Shown here: positions 1 to 8,385 of the stretch, one piece after another
Numbering within the stretch: the first letter of the stretch is position 1
How the letters are laid out: every line of letters begins with the position of its first letter
Source: Actinomadura nitritigenes
Lineage (GTDB): Bacteria; Actinomycetota; Actinomycetes; Streptosporangiales; Streptosporangiaceae
Direction: 5' to 3'
Assembly: GCF_017573545.1 (NCBI RefSeq)
Contig: NZ_JAGEOK010000021.1
Span: 62,001 to 126,000, forward strand
DNA: 64,000 nt
Notes under the pieces: model-generated
Told to the model about the DNA's origin: nothing
Databases searched by the model: none
The model's input: only the letters and a program-made list of their open reading frames with translations
Program-made: the position numbers and the translations under genes

Positions 1-912
1 CCGCTGCCGTCGTCGTACCAGCGGATCGCGTGCCCCACGGCGACCGTGACCGTGCACGGCGCCGTCCAGCTGCAGGAGAAGCTGAACACGGCCGCGCCCG
101 GTGACGTCATCCGGCTGGCCCCGGGCCGGTACGCGGGCCAGTTCTCCAGCCAGAAGTCCGGCACGCGGGCCAAGCCGATCTTCGTGTGCGGCACGCCGCA
201 GTCGGTGCTGGACGGCGGCTCCGTCTCCAAGGGCTACGGCTTCCACCTGGAGAACGCGAGCCACTGGCGGCTCATCGGCTTCACCGTCACCCGCAGCCAG
301 AAGGGCGTCATGCTCGACGGCACCAGCGGGACGGTCGTGCAGGGGCTGAACGTCCACGACGTGGGCGACGAGGCCGTCCACCTGCGCGATTTCAGCACCG
401 GCAACGCGGTGCAGTACAACATGATCAACCGGACGGGCCGGGCGAACCCGCGCTTCGGCGAGGGCGTGTACCTCGGCTCGTCGCACAACAACTGGGGGCA
501 GCTCACCCAGGGCAGGCCGGACGCCAGCGACGCCAACCTCGTCGCCGGGAACCGGATCACCGCGACCGCCGAGGCGGTGGACATCAAGGAGGGAACGTCG
601 GGCGGGCGGCTCGTCGGGAACGTCTTCGACGGCTCGCAGCTCTCCGGCGGGAGCGTCAACGACTCGTGGGTCGACGCCAAGGGCAACGGCTACGTGATCG
701 AGGGCAACCGCGGGTCCAGGACGCTCAAGGACGGTTTCCAGACCCACGAGGAGTACAAGGGCTGGGGCACCGGGAACGTCTTCCGCCGCAACGTCATCGA
801 CCTGGGCGGCGGCAAGGGCGTCGGGATCTTCCTCGGTTCGGACGGCAACACGGTCGCCTGCGACAACCGCGTCACCGGCGGCCAACTGATCAACAAGGGC
901 AAGTGCTCCTAG
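1..912 (+). CDS. Right-handed parallel beta-helix protein (5' end outside window)
   Basis: The reading frame is open from base 1, so the N-terminus, including any signal peptide, lies upstream; a GTG at 46 is only the first in-frame start visible. The protein is rich in short beta-strand and Asn/Gly turn repeats (for example GFTVTRSQKGVMLDG and GLNVHDVGDEAVHL), the pattern of pectate-lyase-like right-handed beta-helices. Such folds are usually secreted and act on or bind polysaccharide. No catalytic residues could be assigned. Cysteines near both ends may form disulfides, in keeping with export. It is followed after 49 bp by a UDP-glucose dehydrogenase gene, so a link to extracellular polysaccharide is plausible but unproven. 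Confidence 0.8.
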   Translation, partial: PLPSSYQRIACPTATVTVHGAVQLQEKLNTAAPGDVIRLAPGRYAGQFSSQKSGTRAKPIFVCGTPQSVLDGGSVSKGYGFHLENASHWRLIGFTVTRSQKGVMLDGTSGTVVQGLNVHDVGDEAVHLRDFSTGNAVQYNMINRTGRANPRFGEGVYLGSSHNNWGQLTQGRPDASDANLVAGNRITATAEAVDIKEGTSGGRLVGNVFDGSQLSGGSVNDSWVDAKGNGYVIEGNRGSRTLKDGFQTHEEYKGWGTGNVFRRNVIDLGGGKGVGIFLGSDGNTVACDNRVTGGQLINKGKCS

Positions 913-961
913 AGCCATCGGGAGTCGTCTCTTCCGTCAGCTGTGAAGAAGGAGAAGTGCA

Positions 962-2290
962 ATGAACCCGACGGAGTCCCCGCGGCTCACCGTCATCGGC
1001 ACCGGCTACCTGGGCGCCACGCACGCCATCTGCATGGCCGTGCTGGGCTTCGAGGTCCTCGGCGTGGACGTCGACCAGCGGAAGGTCGACAGGCTCGCGT
1101 CCGGCGAGGTGCCGTTCTTCGAGCCCGGCCTGCCGGAGCTGCTCACCAAGGCGCTGGAGTCCGGCCGGCTGCGGTTCACCACCTCCTTCGAGGAGGCCGG
1201 CGAGTTCGGCGACGTCCACTTCCTGTGCGTGGGGACGCCGCAGCAGCCGGGGTCGGACGCCGCCGACCTCACCTACGTCGACGCGGCCGTACGGGCGCTC
1301 GCGCCGAACCTGACCCGGCGCGCGCTGGTCGTCGGCAAGTCGACGGTGCCGGTCGGCACGGCCCAGCGCATCACCGGCGTCATCCACGACCTCGCCCCGG
1401 CGGGCGAGGAGGTCGAGGTGGCGTGGAACCCCGAGTTCCTGCGCGAGGGCTTCGCCGTGGACGACACGATGCGCCCCGACCGGCTGGTGTTCGGCGTCGC
1501 GTCCGACTGGGCGCTGGAGCGGCTGGAGGCCGCGTTCCGGCCGATCCTGGACCTCGGCACGCCGGTGGTCCGCACCGACCTCGCGACCGCCGAGCTGGTG
1601 AAGGTCGCCGCGAACTCCTTCCTCGCCACGAAGATCTCCTACATCAACGCGATGGCGGAGGTCTGCGAGGCGGTCGGCGCCGACATCAAGCACCTCGCGG
1701 ACTCGCTCGCGCTGGACGACCGGATCGGCGGCAAGTTCCTCAAGCCGGGCCTCGGCTTCGGCGGCGGCTGCCTGCCGAAGGACATCCGGGCGTTCGCGCA
1801 CCGCGCGGAGGAGCTCGGCGTCGGGCAGGCCGTGTCGTTCCTGCGCGAGGTCGACGACATCAACCGGCGGCGGCGCGCCCGCACCGTCGACCTCGTCCGG
1901 GAGATGCTCGGCGGGATCTCCGGGAAGCGGATCGCGGCGTGGGGCGCGGCGTTCAAGCCGAACTCCGACGACATCCGCGACGCGCCCGCGCTGGACGTGG
2001 CGCGCACCATGCACGGGCTCGGCGGGCACGTCCGGGTGTTCGACCCGGCGGCGCTCGACAACGCGCGGCGGGCGTTCCCGGAGCTGCGCTACGGCGACAG
2101 CGCGTTCGACGTCGCGCGGGACGCCGACGTCGTCGTGCTGCTGACCGAGTGGTCGGACTTCAAGGAGATCGAGCCCGACGCGCTGGCGCAGGTCGTCAGG
2201 CACAAGCGGATCGTGGACGGCCGGCACGCGCTGGACGCCGAGAAGTGGCGCTCCGCGGGCTGGGAGTACCGCGCGCTGGGACGCTCCTGA
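962..2290 (+). CDS. UDP-glucose/nucleotide-sugar 6-dehydrogenase
   Basis: A 442-residue protein of the UDP-glucose/GDP-mannose dehydrogenase family, which oxidises a UDP-hexose to the uronic acid with two NAD+. The N-terminal Rossmann motif GTGYLG is at residues 13-18. The central domain has the conserved Lys214 (ELVKVAANSF), and the catalytic cysteine is Cys270 in GFGGGCLPKD. The C-terminal UDP-binding domain includes GAAFKPNSDD. Length is normal for the family. The start is supported by AAGGAG at 949-954, seven bases before the ATG. The product would feed uronic acid to cell-wall or exopolysaccharide synthesis; no glycosyltransferase gene is adjacent, so the exact sugar is unknown. Confidence 0.93.
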   Translation: MNPTESPRLTVIGTGYLGATHAICMAVLGFEVLGVDVDQRKVDRLASGEVPFFEPGLPELLTKALESGRLRFTTSFEEAGEFGDVHFLCVGTPQQPGSDAADLTYVDAAVRALAPNLTRRALVVGKSTVPVGTAQRITGVIHDLAPAGEEVEVAWNPEFLREGFAVDDTMRPDRLVFGVASDWALERLEAAFRPILDLGTPVVRTDLATAELVKVAANSFLATKISYINAMAEVCEAVGADIKHLADSLALDDRIGGKFLKPGLGFGGGCLPKDIRAFAHRAEELGVGQAVSFLREVDDINRRRRARTVDLVREMLGGISGKRIAAWGAAFKPNSDDIRDAPALDVARTMHGLGGHVRVFDPAALDNARRAFPELRYGDSAFDVARDADVVVLLTEWSDFKEIEPDALAQVVRHKRIVDGRHALDAEKWRSAGWEYRALGRS

Positions 2291-2292
2291 GG

Positions 2293-2337
2293 CCGCGTTC
2301 GCCGCGTCCCCCGCGTTCCCCGCGTTCCCCGCGTTCC
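2293..2337. repeat. 9-bp tandem repeat, five units
   Basis: Five consecutive 9-bp units of the form CCGCGTTCC (the first two with one or two changes) lie just after the dehydrogenase stop codon and before the hairpin at 2341-2374. Nothing is coded here. It looks like slippage-generated sequence. Confidence 0.8.
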
Positions 2338-2340
2338 GAC

Positions 2341-2374
2341 GTTCCCGCCGGTGACATCGGCCACCGGCGGGAAC
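2341..2374. terminator. Hairpin after the UDP-glucose dehydrogenase gene
   Basis: A perfect 13-bp inverted repeat (GTTCCCGCCGGTG and its complement) with an 8-nt loop. There is no T-run, which is usual for terminators in high-GC actinomycetes. It sits 51 bp after the stop and before the SMR gene. Confidence 0.65.
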
Positions 2375-2501
2375 ACCCCGCACCGCGGGGCCGTTGACGC
2401 GATCGAAGGCCCCTGACCGGGGCCCTCCCGGACGAGGTGCGCCGTACCCGGAAAGCGAAGACGACGCGTGACCGTGCCGTCTCACGCATCCGGGAGTCAC
2501 C

Positions 2502-2825
2502 ATGGCGTGGATCCTCGTCATCCTCGCGGGCCTGTTCGAGGTCGCGATGGCGCTGTGCCTGAAGGCCAGCAAGAACTTCTCCGAGTGGCCGCCGTCCCTC
2601 GGGTTCCTCGTGTTCGCCGTGACCGGTTTCGGCCTGCTCAGCCATGCGCTGAAGACGCTGGACGTCGGCACCGCGTACGCCGTCTGGGTCGGGATCGGCG
2701 CCGTCGGCACCGCCGCCCTCGGGATGCTGGTGATGGGTGACCAGGTCTCCGCGGTGAGGATCGGGGCGCTCGCGTGCATCGTCGTCGGGGTCGTGGGGCT
2801 GAACCTGGCCGGTGGGGGCCACTGA
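2502..2825 (+). CDS. sugE: SMR-family exporter, Gdx/SugE type
   Basis: A 107-residue four-helix inner-membrane protein of the small multidrug resistance family. The proton- and substrate-binding glutamate is Glu13 (GLFEVAMALCLK). The helix-3 signature GTAYAVWVGIGAVGT and the segment KASKNFSEWPPS match the SugE/Gdx branch, known in other bacteria to export guanidinium, rather than the EmrE multidrug branch. GGGAG at 2492-2496 supports the ATG. It appears monocistronic; only one subunit is encoded, fitting a homodimeric Gdx. The 127-bp leader after the upstream hairpin can fold (see findings), but I could not recognise a guanidine riboswitch. Specificity is inferred from sequence style. Confidence 0.88.
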   Translation: MAWILVILAGLFEVAMALCLKASKNFSEWPPSLGFLVFAVTGFGLLSHALKTLDVGTAYAVWVGIGAVGTAALGMLVMGDQVSAVRIGALACIVVGVVGLNLAGGGH

Positions 2826-2886
2826 ACTCGACGGAGTCGGCCGGGGGCGTGGGGGCTCGTCCCCCCTCGGGAAATACTGATTCGCC

Positions 2887-2922
2887 TTACGACCTGGCGT
2901 AATGGAACGTAATCTCCCGTAA
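2887..2922. promoter_or_regulatory. CGTAA cluster with 10-bp period upstream of Spo0M gene
   Basis: CGTAA occurs at 2898, 2908 and 2918, exactly 10 bp apart, and its complement TTACG at 2887. Sites repeated on one face of the helix suggest cooperative protein binding. The cluster lies 57-92 bp before the Spo0M start. Confidence 0.5.
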
Positions 2923-2978
2923 GCGCGTCTATGCGACGACGGGAGCACCGGGGGTGCTCGGACACAGGAGGACGGGCT

Positions 2979-3764
2979 TTGGTCTTCAAGAAGCTGCGGC
3001 AGGCGATGGGCATCGGCGGGCCCTCGATCGAGACGACCCTGCACGACCCGAACACCACCCCGGGCGGGGTCGTGACGGGCGAGGTCGTCATCATCGGCGG
3101 CCAGTACAACTCCGACATCAAGTCGGTGAACCTCGCGCTGCGCACCCGGGTCGAGGTCGAGACGGACGACAGCGAGTACACCTCCAACATCGAGTACTCG
3201 AAGATGCCGGTCGCGGGCGGGTTCAAGCTGGAGGAGGGGATGCGGCACAGCGTCCCGTTCCAGTTCCCGATCCCGTGGGAGGCGCCGCTCACCCACATGT
3301 ACGGGCACCCGCTGCACGGCACCACCGTCGGCATCGCCACCGAGCTGGAGGTCGCGGGCGCCCTCGACCCGGGCGACCTCGACCCGATCGCCGTGCACCC
3401 GCTGCCCGCGCAGGAGCGCATCCTCGCGGCGTTCTCGAACCTCGGCTTCCACTTCCGCAACGCCGACTGCGAGAAGGGCCGCATCTGGGGCGTGCACCAG
3501 GAGCTGCCGTTCTACCAGGAGATCGAGTTCCACCCGCCGCACCAGTACTCGCACGGCGTCAACCAGCTCGAAGTGACGTTCGTGTCGTACCCGCAGTCGA
3601 TGGAGGTCGTCCTGGAGCTGGACAAGCGCGGCGGCGTCTTCACCGAGGGCCACGACGCGTTCAGCCGCTTCACGGTCGACTACGCGACCGTCGAGCACAC
3701 CGACTGGGAGCGCGAGCTGGACGGCTTCCTCCAGGAGGCCGGCCGCCGCCGCGGCTTCTTCTGA
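2979..3764 (+). CDS. Spo0M-like sporulation control protein
   Basis: A 261-residue cytosolic protein with the N-terminal sequence VFKKLRQAMGIGGPSIET typical of the SpoOM family, which has an arrestin-like beta-sandwich and influences sporulation initiation in Bacillus; its role in actinomycetes is not well defined. I chose the TTG at 2979 because a perfect AGGAGG (2966-2971) lies seven bases before it and the family begins here; an ATG at 2931 would add 16 atypical residues. A cluster of CGTAA sites lies upstream and a strong hairpin follows, so it is probably transcribed alone. Confidence 0.88.
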   Translation: MVFKKLRQAMGIGGPSIETTLHDPNTTPGGVVTGEVVIIGGQYNSDIKSVNLALRTRVEVETDDSEYTSNIEYSKMPVAGGFKLEEGMRHSVPFQFPIPWEAPLTHMYGHPLHGTTVGIATELEVAGALDPGDLDPIAVHPLPAQERILAAFSNLGFHFRNADCEKGRIWGVHQELPFYQEIEFHPPHQYSHGVNQLEVTFVSYPQSMEVVLELDKRGGVFTEGHDAFSRFTVDYATVEHTDWERELDGFLQEAGRRRGFF

Positions 3765-3788
3765 TCCCTGGCCTGGGGGGACGACGCG

Positions 3789-3822
3789 GACCCCCTCCGC
3801 GGTGTTGATCGCGGAGGGGGTC
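3789..3822. terminator. Terminator hairpin after Spo0M gene
   Basis: A perfect 13-bp stem (GACCCCCTCCGCG and its complement) with an 8-nt loop, 24 bp after the Spo0M stop and 20 bp before the next GTG start. Confidence 0.85.
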
Positions 3823-3842
3823 TCCCCGTAGAAAGGGTTCCC

Positions 3843-5336
3843 GTGCCTCACCCCCCTGGCCTCAGCGAGCCCTCCGGCCTCCGCGAGCCGCCCGGCCTCA
3901 GCGCCGCCGAGCGGCGGCTGTGGGCCGCGTTCCCGACCGGCGCCCCCGTCGTCCTCGGCGACGACCGTCCCGCCGGGCCGCTGCCCGACCGGATCGTCCG
4001 GGCGGAGGTCCTCAACCGGCTCCTCCTCGGCGCGGGCGAGACCCGCACCGGCGCCGTCGCCGCCGTCCGGCTCACCGGCGCGTACATCACCGGGTGCCTG
4101 GACGTGTCCAACGGCACCGTCGAGCATCCGCTGCGGCTGGAGCGATGCCGCCTCGTCGAGGCGCCGCGCCTGTCCAACGCGCGCACCGGGCAGCTGCGGT
4201 TCGCCGGGTGCCGGATGCCGGGCTTCGACGGCGGCGGCCTCCAGGCCGACGGGTTCCTCAGCCTGTCCGGCTCGGAGATCGAGGGCGAGGTGCGGCTGCC
4301 GCGCGCGCAGCTGCTCGGCGGGTTCCGGATGAACGGGACCCGCATCACCGCGTCCGCGCCGGACCAGTGGGCGCTGTTCAGCGGCAGCATGGTCGTCGAG
4401 GTCGGGCTGTTCGCCCGGAACGCGGAGATCACCGGCGGGGTCCGGTTCGTCGGCGCGAAGATGAACGGCGGGCTGTTCATGGAGGGCACCACGCTGTCCA
4501 ACCCGGGGCGGATCGCGCTGGACGGGCAGAACATGGTGGTCGAGAACACCTGCGAGTTCAGCGCCGGCTTCCGCGCGATCGGGACGGTCCGGCTGCGCAG
4601 CGCCCGCTTCAACGGCATCCTGTCGTTCTCCAAGGGGATCCTCGACTCCGCCGACCCGGCGCGGATGGCGCTGCACGCCAGCCACATGGTCTGCGACGAG
4701 CTGCTGCTGTGGCCCGCGGAGAAGATCAAGGGCCGGGTGTCGCTGTCGTACTCGAAGATCGACCTGATCATGGACCATCCGTCGATCTGGCCGGACGAGC
4801 TGTACCTGAACGGCACCACGTACCAGACGCTGCGCGGCGGCGGGTTCAAGGACCGGCTGAGCTGGGTGTCCCGCGATCCGGAGTTCCACCTCCAGCCGTA
4901 CGAGCAGCTCGCCGCCTGGTACCACGGCATCGGCCACGACGTCCTGGCGCGCAAGGTGCAGCTCGCCAAGCTGCGCGCCCGCCGCCGGAAGGTCCACGCG
5001 GTCAGCCGGGTGTGGAACCTCGTCCTGGACTGGACGGTCGGCTACGGGTACCGGCCGTGGCTGGCGTTCGCGTGGTTCGCGGTGCTGCTCGCCGTCGGGA
5101 CCGCGGTGTTCTCCCTCGACCATCCGAAGGGGATCAAGCAGCCGGCGGAGCAGCCGCACTTCCACGCGCTCGTCTACAGCCTCGACCTGCTGATCCCGAT
5201 CGACACGTTCGGGCAGCAGCAGGCGTTCGACCCGCAGAACTGGTCCCGCTGGGTCGCCTACGCGCTGATCGCGACGGGGTGGGTGCTCGCCACCGCGCTC
5301 ATCGCGGGCGTCACCCGCGTCCTGCGCCCGAACTGA
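3843..5336 (+). CDS. Beta-solenoid protein with C-terminal membrane anchor
   Basis: A 497-residue protein. Residues about 60-330 are built of short repeats with regularly spaced hydrophobic residues (for example VRLTGAYITGCLDVSN and LFARNAEITGGVRFVG), resembling pentapeptide-repeat or related beta-solenoids without a strict A(D/N)LXX code. A basic linker is followed by two transmembrane segments near 406-425 and 469-492. Related actinomycete proteins are often labelled oxidoreductase, but I see no cofactor motif and would not transfer that name. The start is a GTG preceded by a weak AAAGGG. The topology suggests a cytoplasmic solenoid tethered to the membrane. Function unknown. Confidence 0.8.
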   Translation: MPHPPGLSEPSGLREPPGLSAAERRLWAAFPTGAPVVLGDDRPAGPLPDRIVRAEVLNRLLLGAGETRTGAVAAVRLTGAYITGCLDVSNGTVEHPLRLERCRLVEAPRLSNARTGQLRFAGCRMPGFDGGGLQADGFLSLSGSEIEGEVRLPRAQLLGGFRMNGTRITASAPDQWALFSGSMVVEVGLFARNAEITGGVRFVGAKMNGGLFMEGTTLSNPGRIALDGQNMVVENTCEFSAGFRAIGTVRLRSARFNGILSFSKGILDSADPARMALHASHMVCDELLLWPAEKIKGRVSLSYSKIDLIMDHPSIWPDELYLNGTTYQTLRGGGFKDRLSWVSRDPEFHLQPYEQLAAWYHGIGHDVLARKVQLAKLRARRRKVHAVSRVWNLVLDWTVGYGYRPWLAFAWFAVLLAVGTAVFSLDHPKGIKQPAEQPHFHALVYSLDLLIPIDTFGQQQAFDPQNWSRWVAYALIATGWVLATALIAGVTRVLRPN

Positions 5337-5417
5337 CGAGCCCCGCCCGCCGCGCCCGAACCGGGGCGGCGGCGCGCGCGTCCAGGGAGGTAGGGAGATC
5401 GAGGAGAATGGGGCCCC

Positions 5418-6173
5418 ATGGGCACGTATCTGATCACGGGGGCGACCGGCGGCATCGGCACGGCGGTCGCGGAGCTGCTCCGCGAGCGCGGGCACGACCT
5501 GGTCCTGACCGGCCGCTCCTCCGACCGGCTGGCCGCGCTGGCGGGGAAGCTGCGCACCGGCGCGGCGCACGCCGCCACCCAGTCCATCTCGATCGCGCCG
5601 GGCGCTCCGCCCGTCGCCGCGTCGGGCGCGTCCATCACCACGGTCGCGCTGGACCTCACCGAGCCGCGGCGGATCGAGGCGGTGCTCGCGGGGGCGGAGC
5701 TGCCCGACCGGCTCGACGGCGTCGTCCACGCGGCGGGGGTCGTCCATCTGTCGCCGGTCGCGGAGCTGGAGGCGGACGAGTGGATGGACCACCTGTCGGT
5801 GAACCTGGTGTCCGCCGCCGAGGTGACCCGGCTGCTGCTGCCCGCGCTGCGCGCCGCCGAGGGCCATGTGGTCTTCGTCAACTCGACGGCCGGGCTGCGC
5901 GCCAACCCGGAGTGGTCGGCGTACGCGGCGAGCAAGTTCGGGCTGCGCGCGCTCGCCGACTCGCTGCGGGCGGAGGAGCCGTCGCTGCGGGTCACGACCG
6001 TCTATCCGGGGCGGACGGCCACGGAGATGCAGCGGAAGGTGCGCGCGCAGGAGGGCCACCCGTACGCGGAGGACGACTTCGCCGCGCCCGGCACGGTGGC
6101 GCGCGTGCTGGTCGCCGCGCTGGAGACGCCCCGCGACGCCGTCGTGTCGGACGTGACCGTCCGTCCGAACTAG
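5418..6173 (+). CDS. Short-chain dehydrogenase/reductase
   Basis: A 251-residue classical SDR. The NAD(P)-binding motif TGATGGIG is at residues 7-14, the active-site serine is in FVNSTAG, and the catalytic pair is Tyr169/Lys173 in YAASK. An Arg after the second strand (GRSSDR) suggests NADPH preference. Between residues about 46 and 75 there is an Ala/Ser-rich insertion not typical of the fold. Substrate cannot be read from the sequence. It starts 81 bp after the solenoid protein with no obvious terminator between, so co-transcription is possible. Confidence 0.88.
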   Translation: MGTYLITGATGGIGTAVAELLRERGHDLVLTGRSSDRLAALAGKLRTGAAHAATQSISIAPGAPPVAASGASITTVALDLTEPRRIEAVLAGAELPDRLDGVVHAAGVVHLSPVAELEADEWMDHLSVNLVSAAEVTRLLLPALRAAEGHVVFVNSTAGLRANPEWSAYAASKFGLRALADSLRAEEPSLRVTTVYPGRTATEMQRKVRAQEGHPYAEDDFAAPGTVARVLVAALETPRDAVVSDVTVRPN

Positions 6174-6195
6174 CGGGTTCCGGGTGATCTGGGGG

Positions 6196-6236
6196 GTTAT
6201 AGGGATGTCCAATATTTTCTGATAGATCCCCATAAC
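6196..6236. promoter_or_regulatory. Interrupted palindrome in AT-rich gap
   Basis: GTTATAGGGAT and ATCCCCATAAC form an 11-bp inverted repeat with one mismatch around a 19-nt AT-rich spacer. It lies between the SDR stop and the membrane-protein gene, in the most AT-rich stretch nearby, and could be an operator or promoter element. Confidence 0.45.
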
Positions 6237-6366
6237 TCGCTTGCCGGGCGCGCGGCCGGGCAGTGCCCGGCCCGTGACGCAGAGTTATTCACGGCCTGAG
6301 GACGCCGGCCGCCGGATCCCCGGCGACGGCCCGGAACCCGGCGGAACGCACGGGCGGCCGTCCCGC

Positions 6367-7674
6367 ATGCCGCGGACGTGGCGCCGCCGATGGCTCCCGG
6401 CGGTGTGGCCGCCATCGCGGGTGCGGTTCGCCGACGTCGCGGCACCGCGCCTGCTCGACCGGCCCTGGGCGCGGGCGGCGCTGCTCGTCGCGGTCGCCGC
6501 CCTGCTCGGGTCGGGCCTGTGGCTGCTGCGCTGGTCGGGGAGCGCCGCGACCGCGACGCCCGACACCTTCTGGTACGCGCGCGACGCGTTCCGGTACGCG
6601 GGCTGGTCGGAGCCCGCCGCCGACCGCGCCGCGGCGGACATCACCTGCGGCGGCCTGATGCGGGGCCGCTCGCGCCCGGCGGGGACGCGGCCCGACTGCG
6701 TCCGGTACCGGACCGCGCTGCCCGGCGTCGCACCGGAGCGCTTCCAGCGGATCTTCACCTCGCGTCCGGGCTACCCGCTGCTCACGGTGCCGTTCATCCG
6801 GGTCATGGGCAAGGCCGGGTTCAGCGCCGCGACGGCCGCGCTGGGGGTGGCGTGCGGCCTCGCGGCCGTCCTGCTGGCGCTCGCGATCGGGCTGCGGCCC
6901 CTCCAGGCCCTGGTGGCGGAGGCCCTGTTCTACCTGCTCCCGACCGGTCTGTGGGGCAGCCGAATGCTCGCCGAGGCACCCATGATGCTGTGCGTGATGC
7001 TCGCGCTGACCGGTGCCGTGCTGGTGCTCCGCGGACGCGCCGTGATCTCGGGATCGGCGCTGCTGGCCGGCGCGCTCGCGCTGCTGTGCGTCGTCAAGCC
7101 CGCCAACGGCGTCGCGCTGGCCGCCGCGCTCGCCGCCGGCGCCGTGCTCCTGCTCCCGGTCTTCGCGTCGCGGCGGACGTTCCTGGCCGTCGCCGGCGTC
7201 GCCGCCCTCGTCCTGGCGGGCAACCTGTGGATCAGCTCGGCCCTGCACCTGCCGGGCGTCCACGAGACGCTCCAGGACACCTTCACCTGGCATTTCCGGC
7301 ATCCCGACGTGCCGCATCCGTGGCACCGGCTCCCGGGCGCCGCAAGGAAGCTGTGGAGCGACGAGATCGGCCCCGCGATGCTGGAGGACCTGCTGATCCC
7401 GGCCGCGTTCCTGTTCGCCGCCGCCGGCCTGGTCTCCCGCGTCCGCTGGGACGCCGCCTGGCCCGTCGCCGCCGCGGGGCTCACGGGCGCGGCCGTCGCC
7501 TCGGTGCACCCGATCGTCAGCGAGACGGCGCGGCTGTCCGCGGTGGCGTGGATCCCCGTCGCCTTCGGCCTGGCCGCCCTGACGGCGCGCACCGCCGAGC
7601 AGCCCGACGAGGACGTCCCGTCCCGCCCCAAGCGCCTCGAAGCGGAGACGGCCGACCTCACACCCGGCGGGTGA
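6367..7674 (+). CDS. Polytopic membrane protein, glycosyltransferase-like
   Basis: About 435 residues with roughly nine hydrophobic segments and a long extracytoplasmic loop after the first helix (PDTFWYARDAFRYAGWSEP) containing two cysteines. The layout, with an acidic residue after the first helix, resembles GT-C type membrane glycosyltransferases, but no diagnostic motif is conclusive. The frame is open to a TTG at 6241 with further starts at 6274; none has a good ribosome site. I chose the ATG at 6367 because the 42 residues before it are low-complexity and basic. The 3' end overlaps the convergent rhomboid gene by 17 bp. Confidence 0.7.
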   Translation: MPRTWRRRWLPAVWPPSRVRFADVAAPRLLDRPWARAALLVAVAALLGSGLWLLRWSGSAATATPDTFWYARDAFRYAGWSEPAADRAAADITCGGLMRGRSRPAGTRPDCVRYRTALPGVAPERFQRIFTSRPGYPLLTVPFIRVMGKAGFSAATAALGVACGLAAVLLALAIGLRPLQALVAEALFYLLPTGLWGSRMLAEAPMMLCVMLALTGAVLVLRGRAVISGSALLAGALALLCVVKPANGVALAAALAAGAVLLLPVFASRRTFLAVAGVAALVLAGNLWISSALHLPGVHETLQDTFTWHFRHPDVPHPWHRLPGAARKLWSDEIGPAMLEDLLIPAAFLFAAAGLVSRVRWDAAWPVAAAGLTGAAVASVHPIVSETARLSAVAWIPVAFGLAALTARTAEQPDEDVPSRPKRLEAETADLTPGG

Positions 7675-8278
7675 GCTCCGGACGCTCGTCGCGGCCCCGG
7701 CGCAGGAACCACGCGCCCAGCACGCCGCCGATCAGCCCGAACAAGTGGCCCTGCCAGGAGATCGTCGGGTCGTTCGGGACCACGCCGACCAGCATCGTCC
7801 CGTAGACCGCGACGACCAGCACGGCGATCACGACGTCCAGCACCCGCCGCTCGAAGATGCCGCGCCCGACCAGGTACCCGAAGAACCCGAAGATCAGGAT
7901 GCTGGACCCGAGCGTGTTCGCCGAGCTGAGGAACCACACGCCGAGCCCGCCGACCACGATGATGATCAGGCTCGCGGCCAGGAACTTCGCGATCCCCCGC
8001 GCCGCCGCGATGAAGCCGAGGATCACGAACGGGATCGTGTTGGCCATCAGGTGCGGGAAGCCCGCGTGCATGAAGGGCGCGGTGAAGATGTCCGGAAGGT
8101 CGTTGACGTCGTGCGGCTGGATGCCGAACTGGTCCAGCGCGCCGTTGTCGAGCACGTCGATGCCCTCGAGGACCCACATCAGAACCGTCACCGAGCCGAT
8201 GAGCACCGCCGCCGACAGCGCGCGCGTGCCGGCCTTGACGAGCCCGTCGGAGCGTTGCTTGTCGGGGGTGTAGCTCAT
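7658..8278 (-). CDS. Rhomboid-family membrane protein
   Basis: A 206-residue membrane protein with six predicted helices. Rhomboid landmarks are the HxxxN pair (HLMANTIPF), the serine segment NTLGSSILIFGFFGYLVGRG and the catalytic histidine in GHLFGLIGGVLGA. The usual GxSG motif reads GSSI, so serine is kept but the final glycine is isoleucine; activity is therefore uncertain. The ATG at 8276-8278 gives the N-terminus MSYTPDKQRSDG; an upstream in-frame GTG at 8329 would add 17 residues without a better ribosome site. Rhomboids cleave transmembrane substrates; none is suggested here. Confidence 0.85.
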   Translation of the reverse strand: MSYTPDKQRSDGLVKAGTRALSAAVLIGSVTVLMWVLEGIDVLDNGALDQFGIQPHDVNDLPDIFTAPFMHAGFPHLMANTIPFVILGFIAAARGIAKFLAASLIIIVVGGLGVWFLSSANTLGSSILIFGFFGYLVGRGIFERRVLDVVIAVLVVAVYGTMLVGVVPNDPTISWQGHLFGLIGGVLGAWFLRRGRDERPELTRRV

Positions 8279-8385
8279 GTCGCCACCGTATGACCGATCG
8301 ATCCTGCCGTCACCGGGCTCAACGCACATACCCGAACGAAGGTGCCCAATGGTGAACGAGATTCGGTTTCCGGCATAGTGGACGG

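Noticed and set aside
2400..2501. Guanidine-II type riboswitch before the SMR gene
   Set aside because: An ACGA is present (GGACGAGG) but the flanking bases do not form the required pair of small hairpins, so I do not annotate it.
890..3484. An 864-codon minus-strand frame over the UDP-glucose dehydrogenase, SMR and Spo0M genes
   Set aside because: Low-complexity translation and complete overlap with recognisable genes; an antisense shadow.
2196..6233. A 1345-codon open frame on the minus strand
   Set aside because: It covers several well-supported plus-strand genes, is made of Arg/Gly/Pro/Ala-rich text without domains, and is the usual shadow of high-GC coding sequence.
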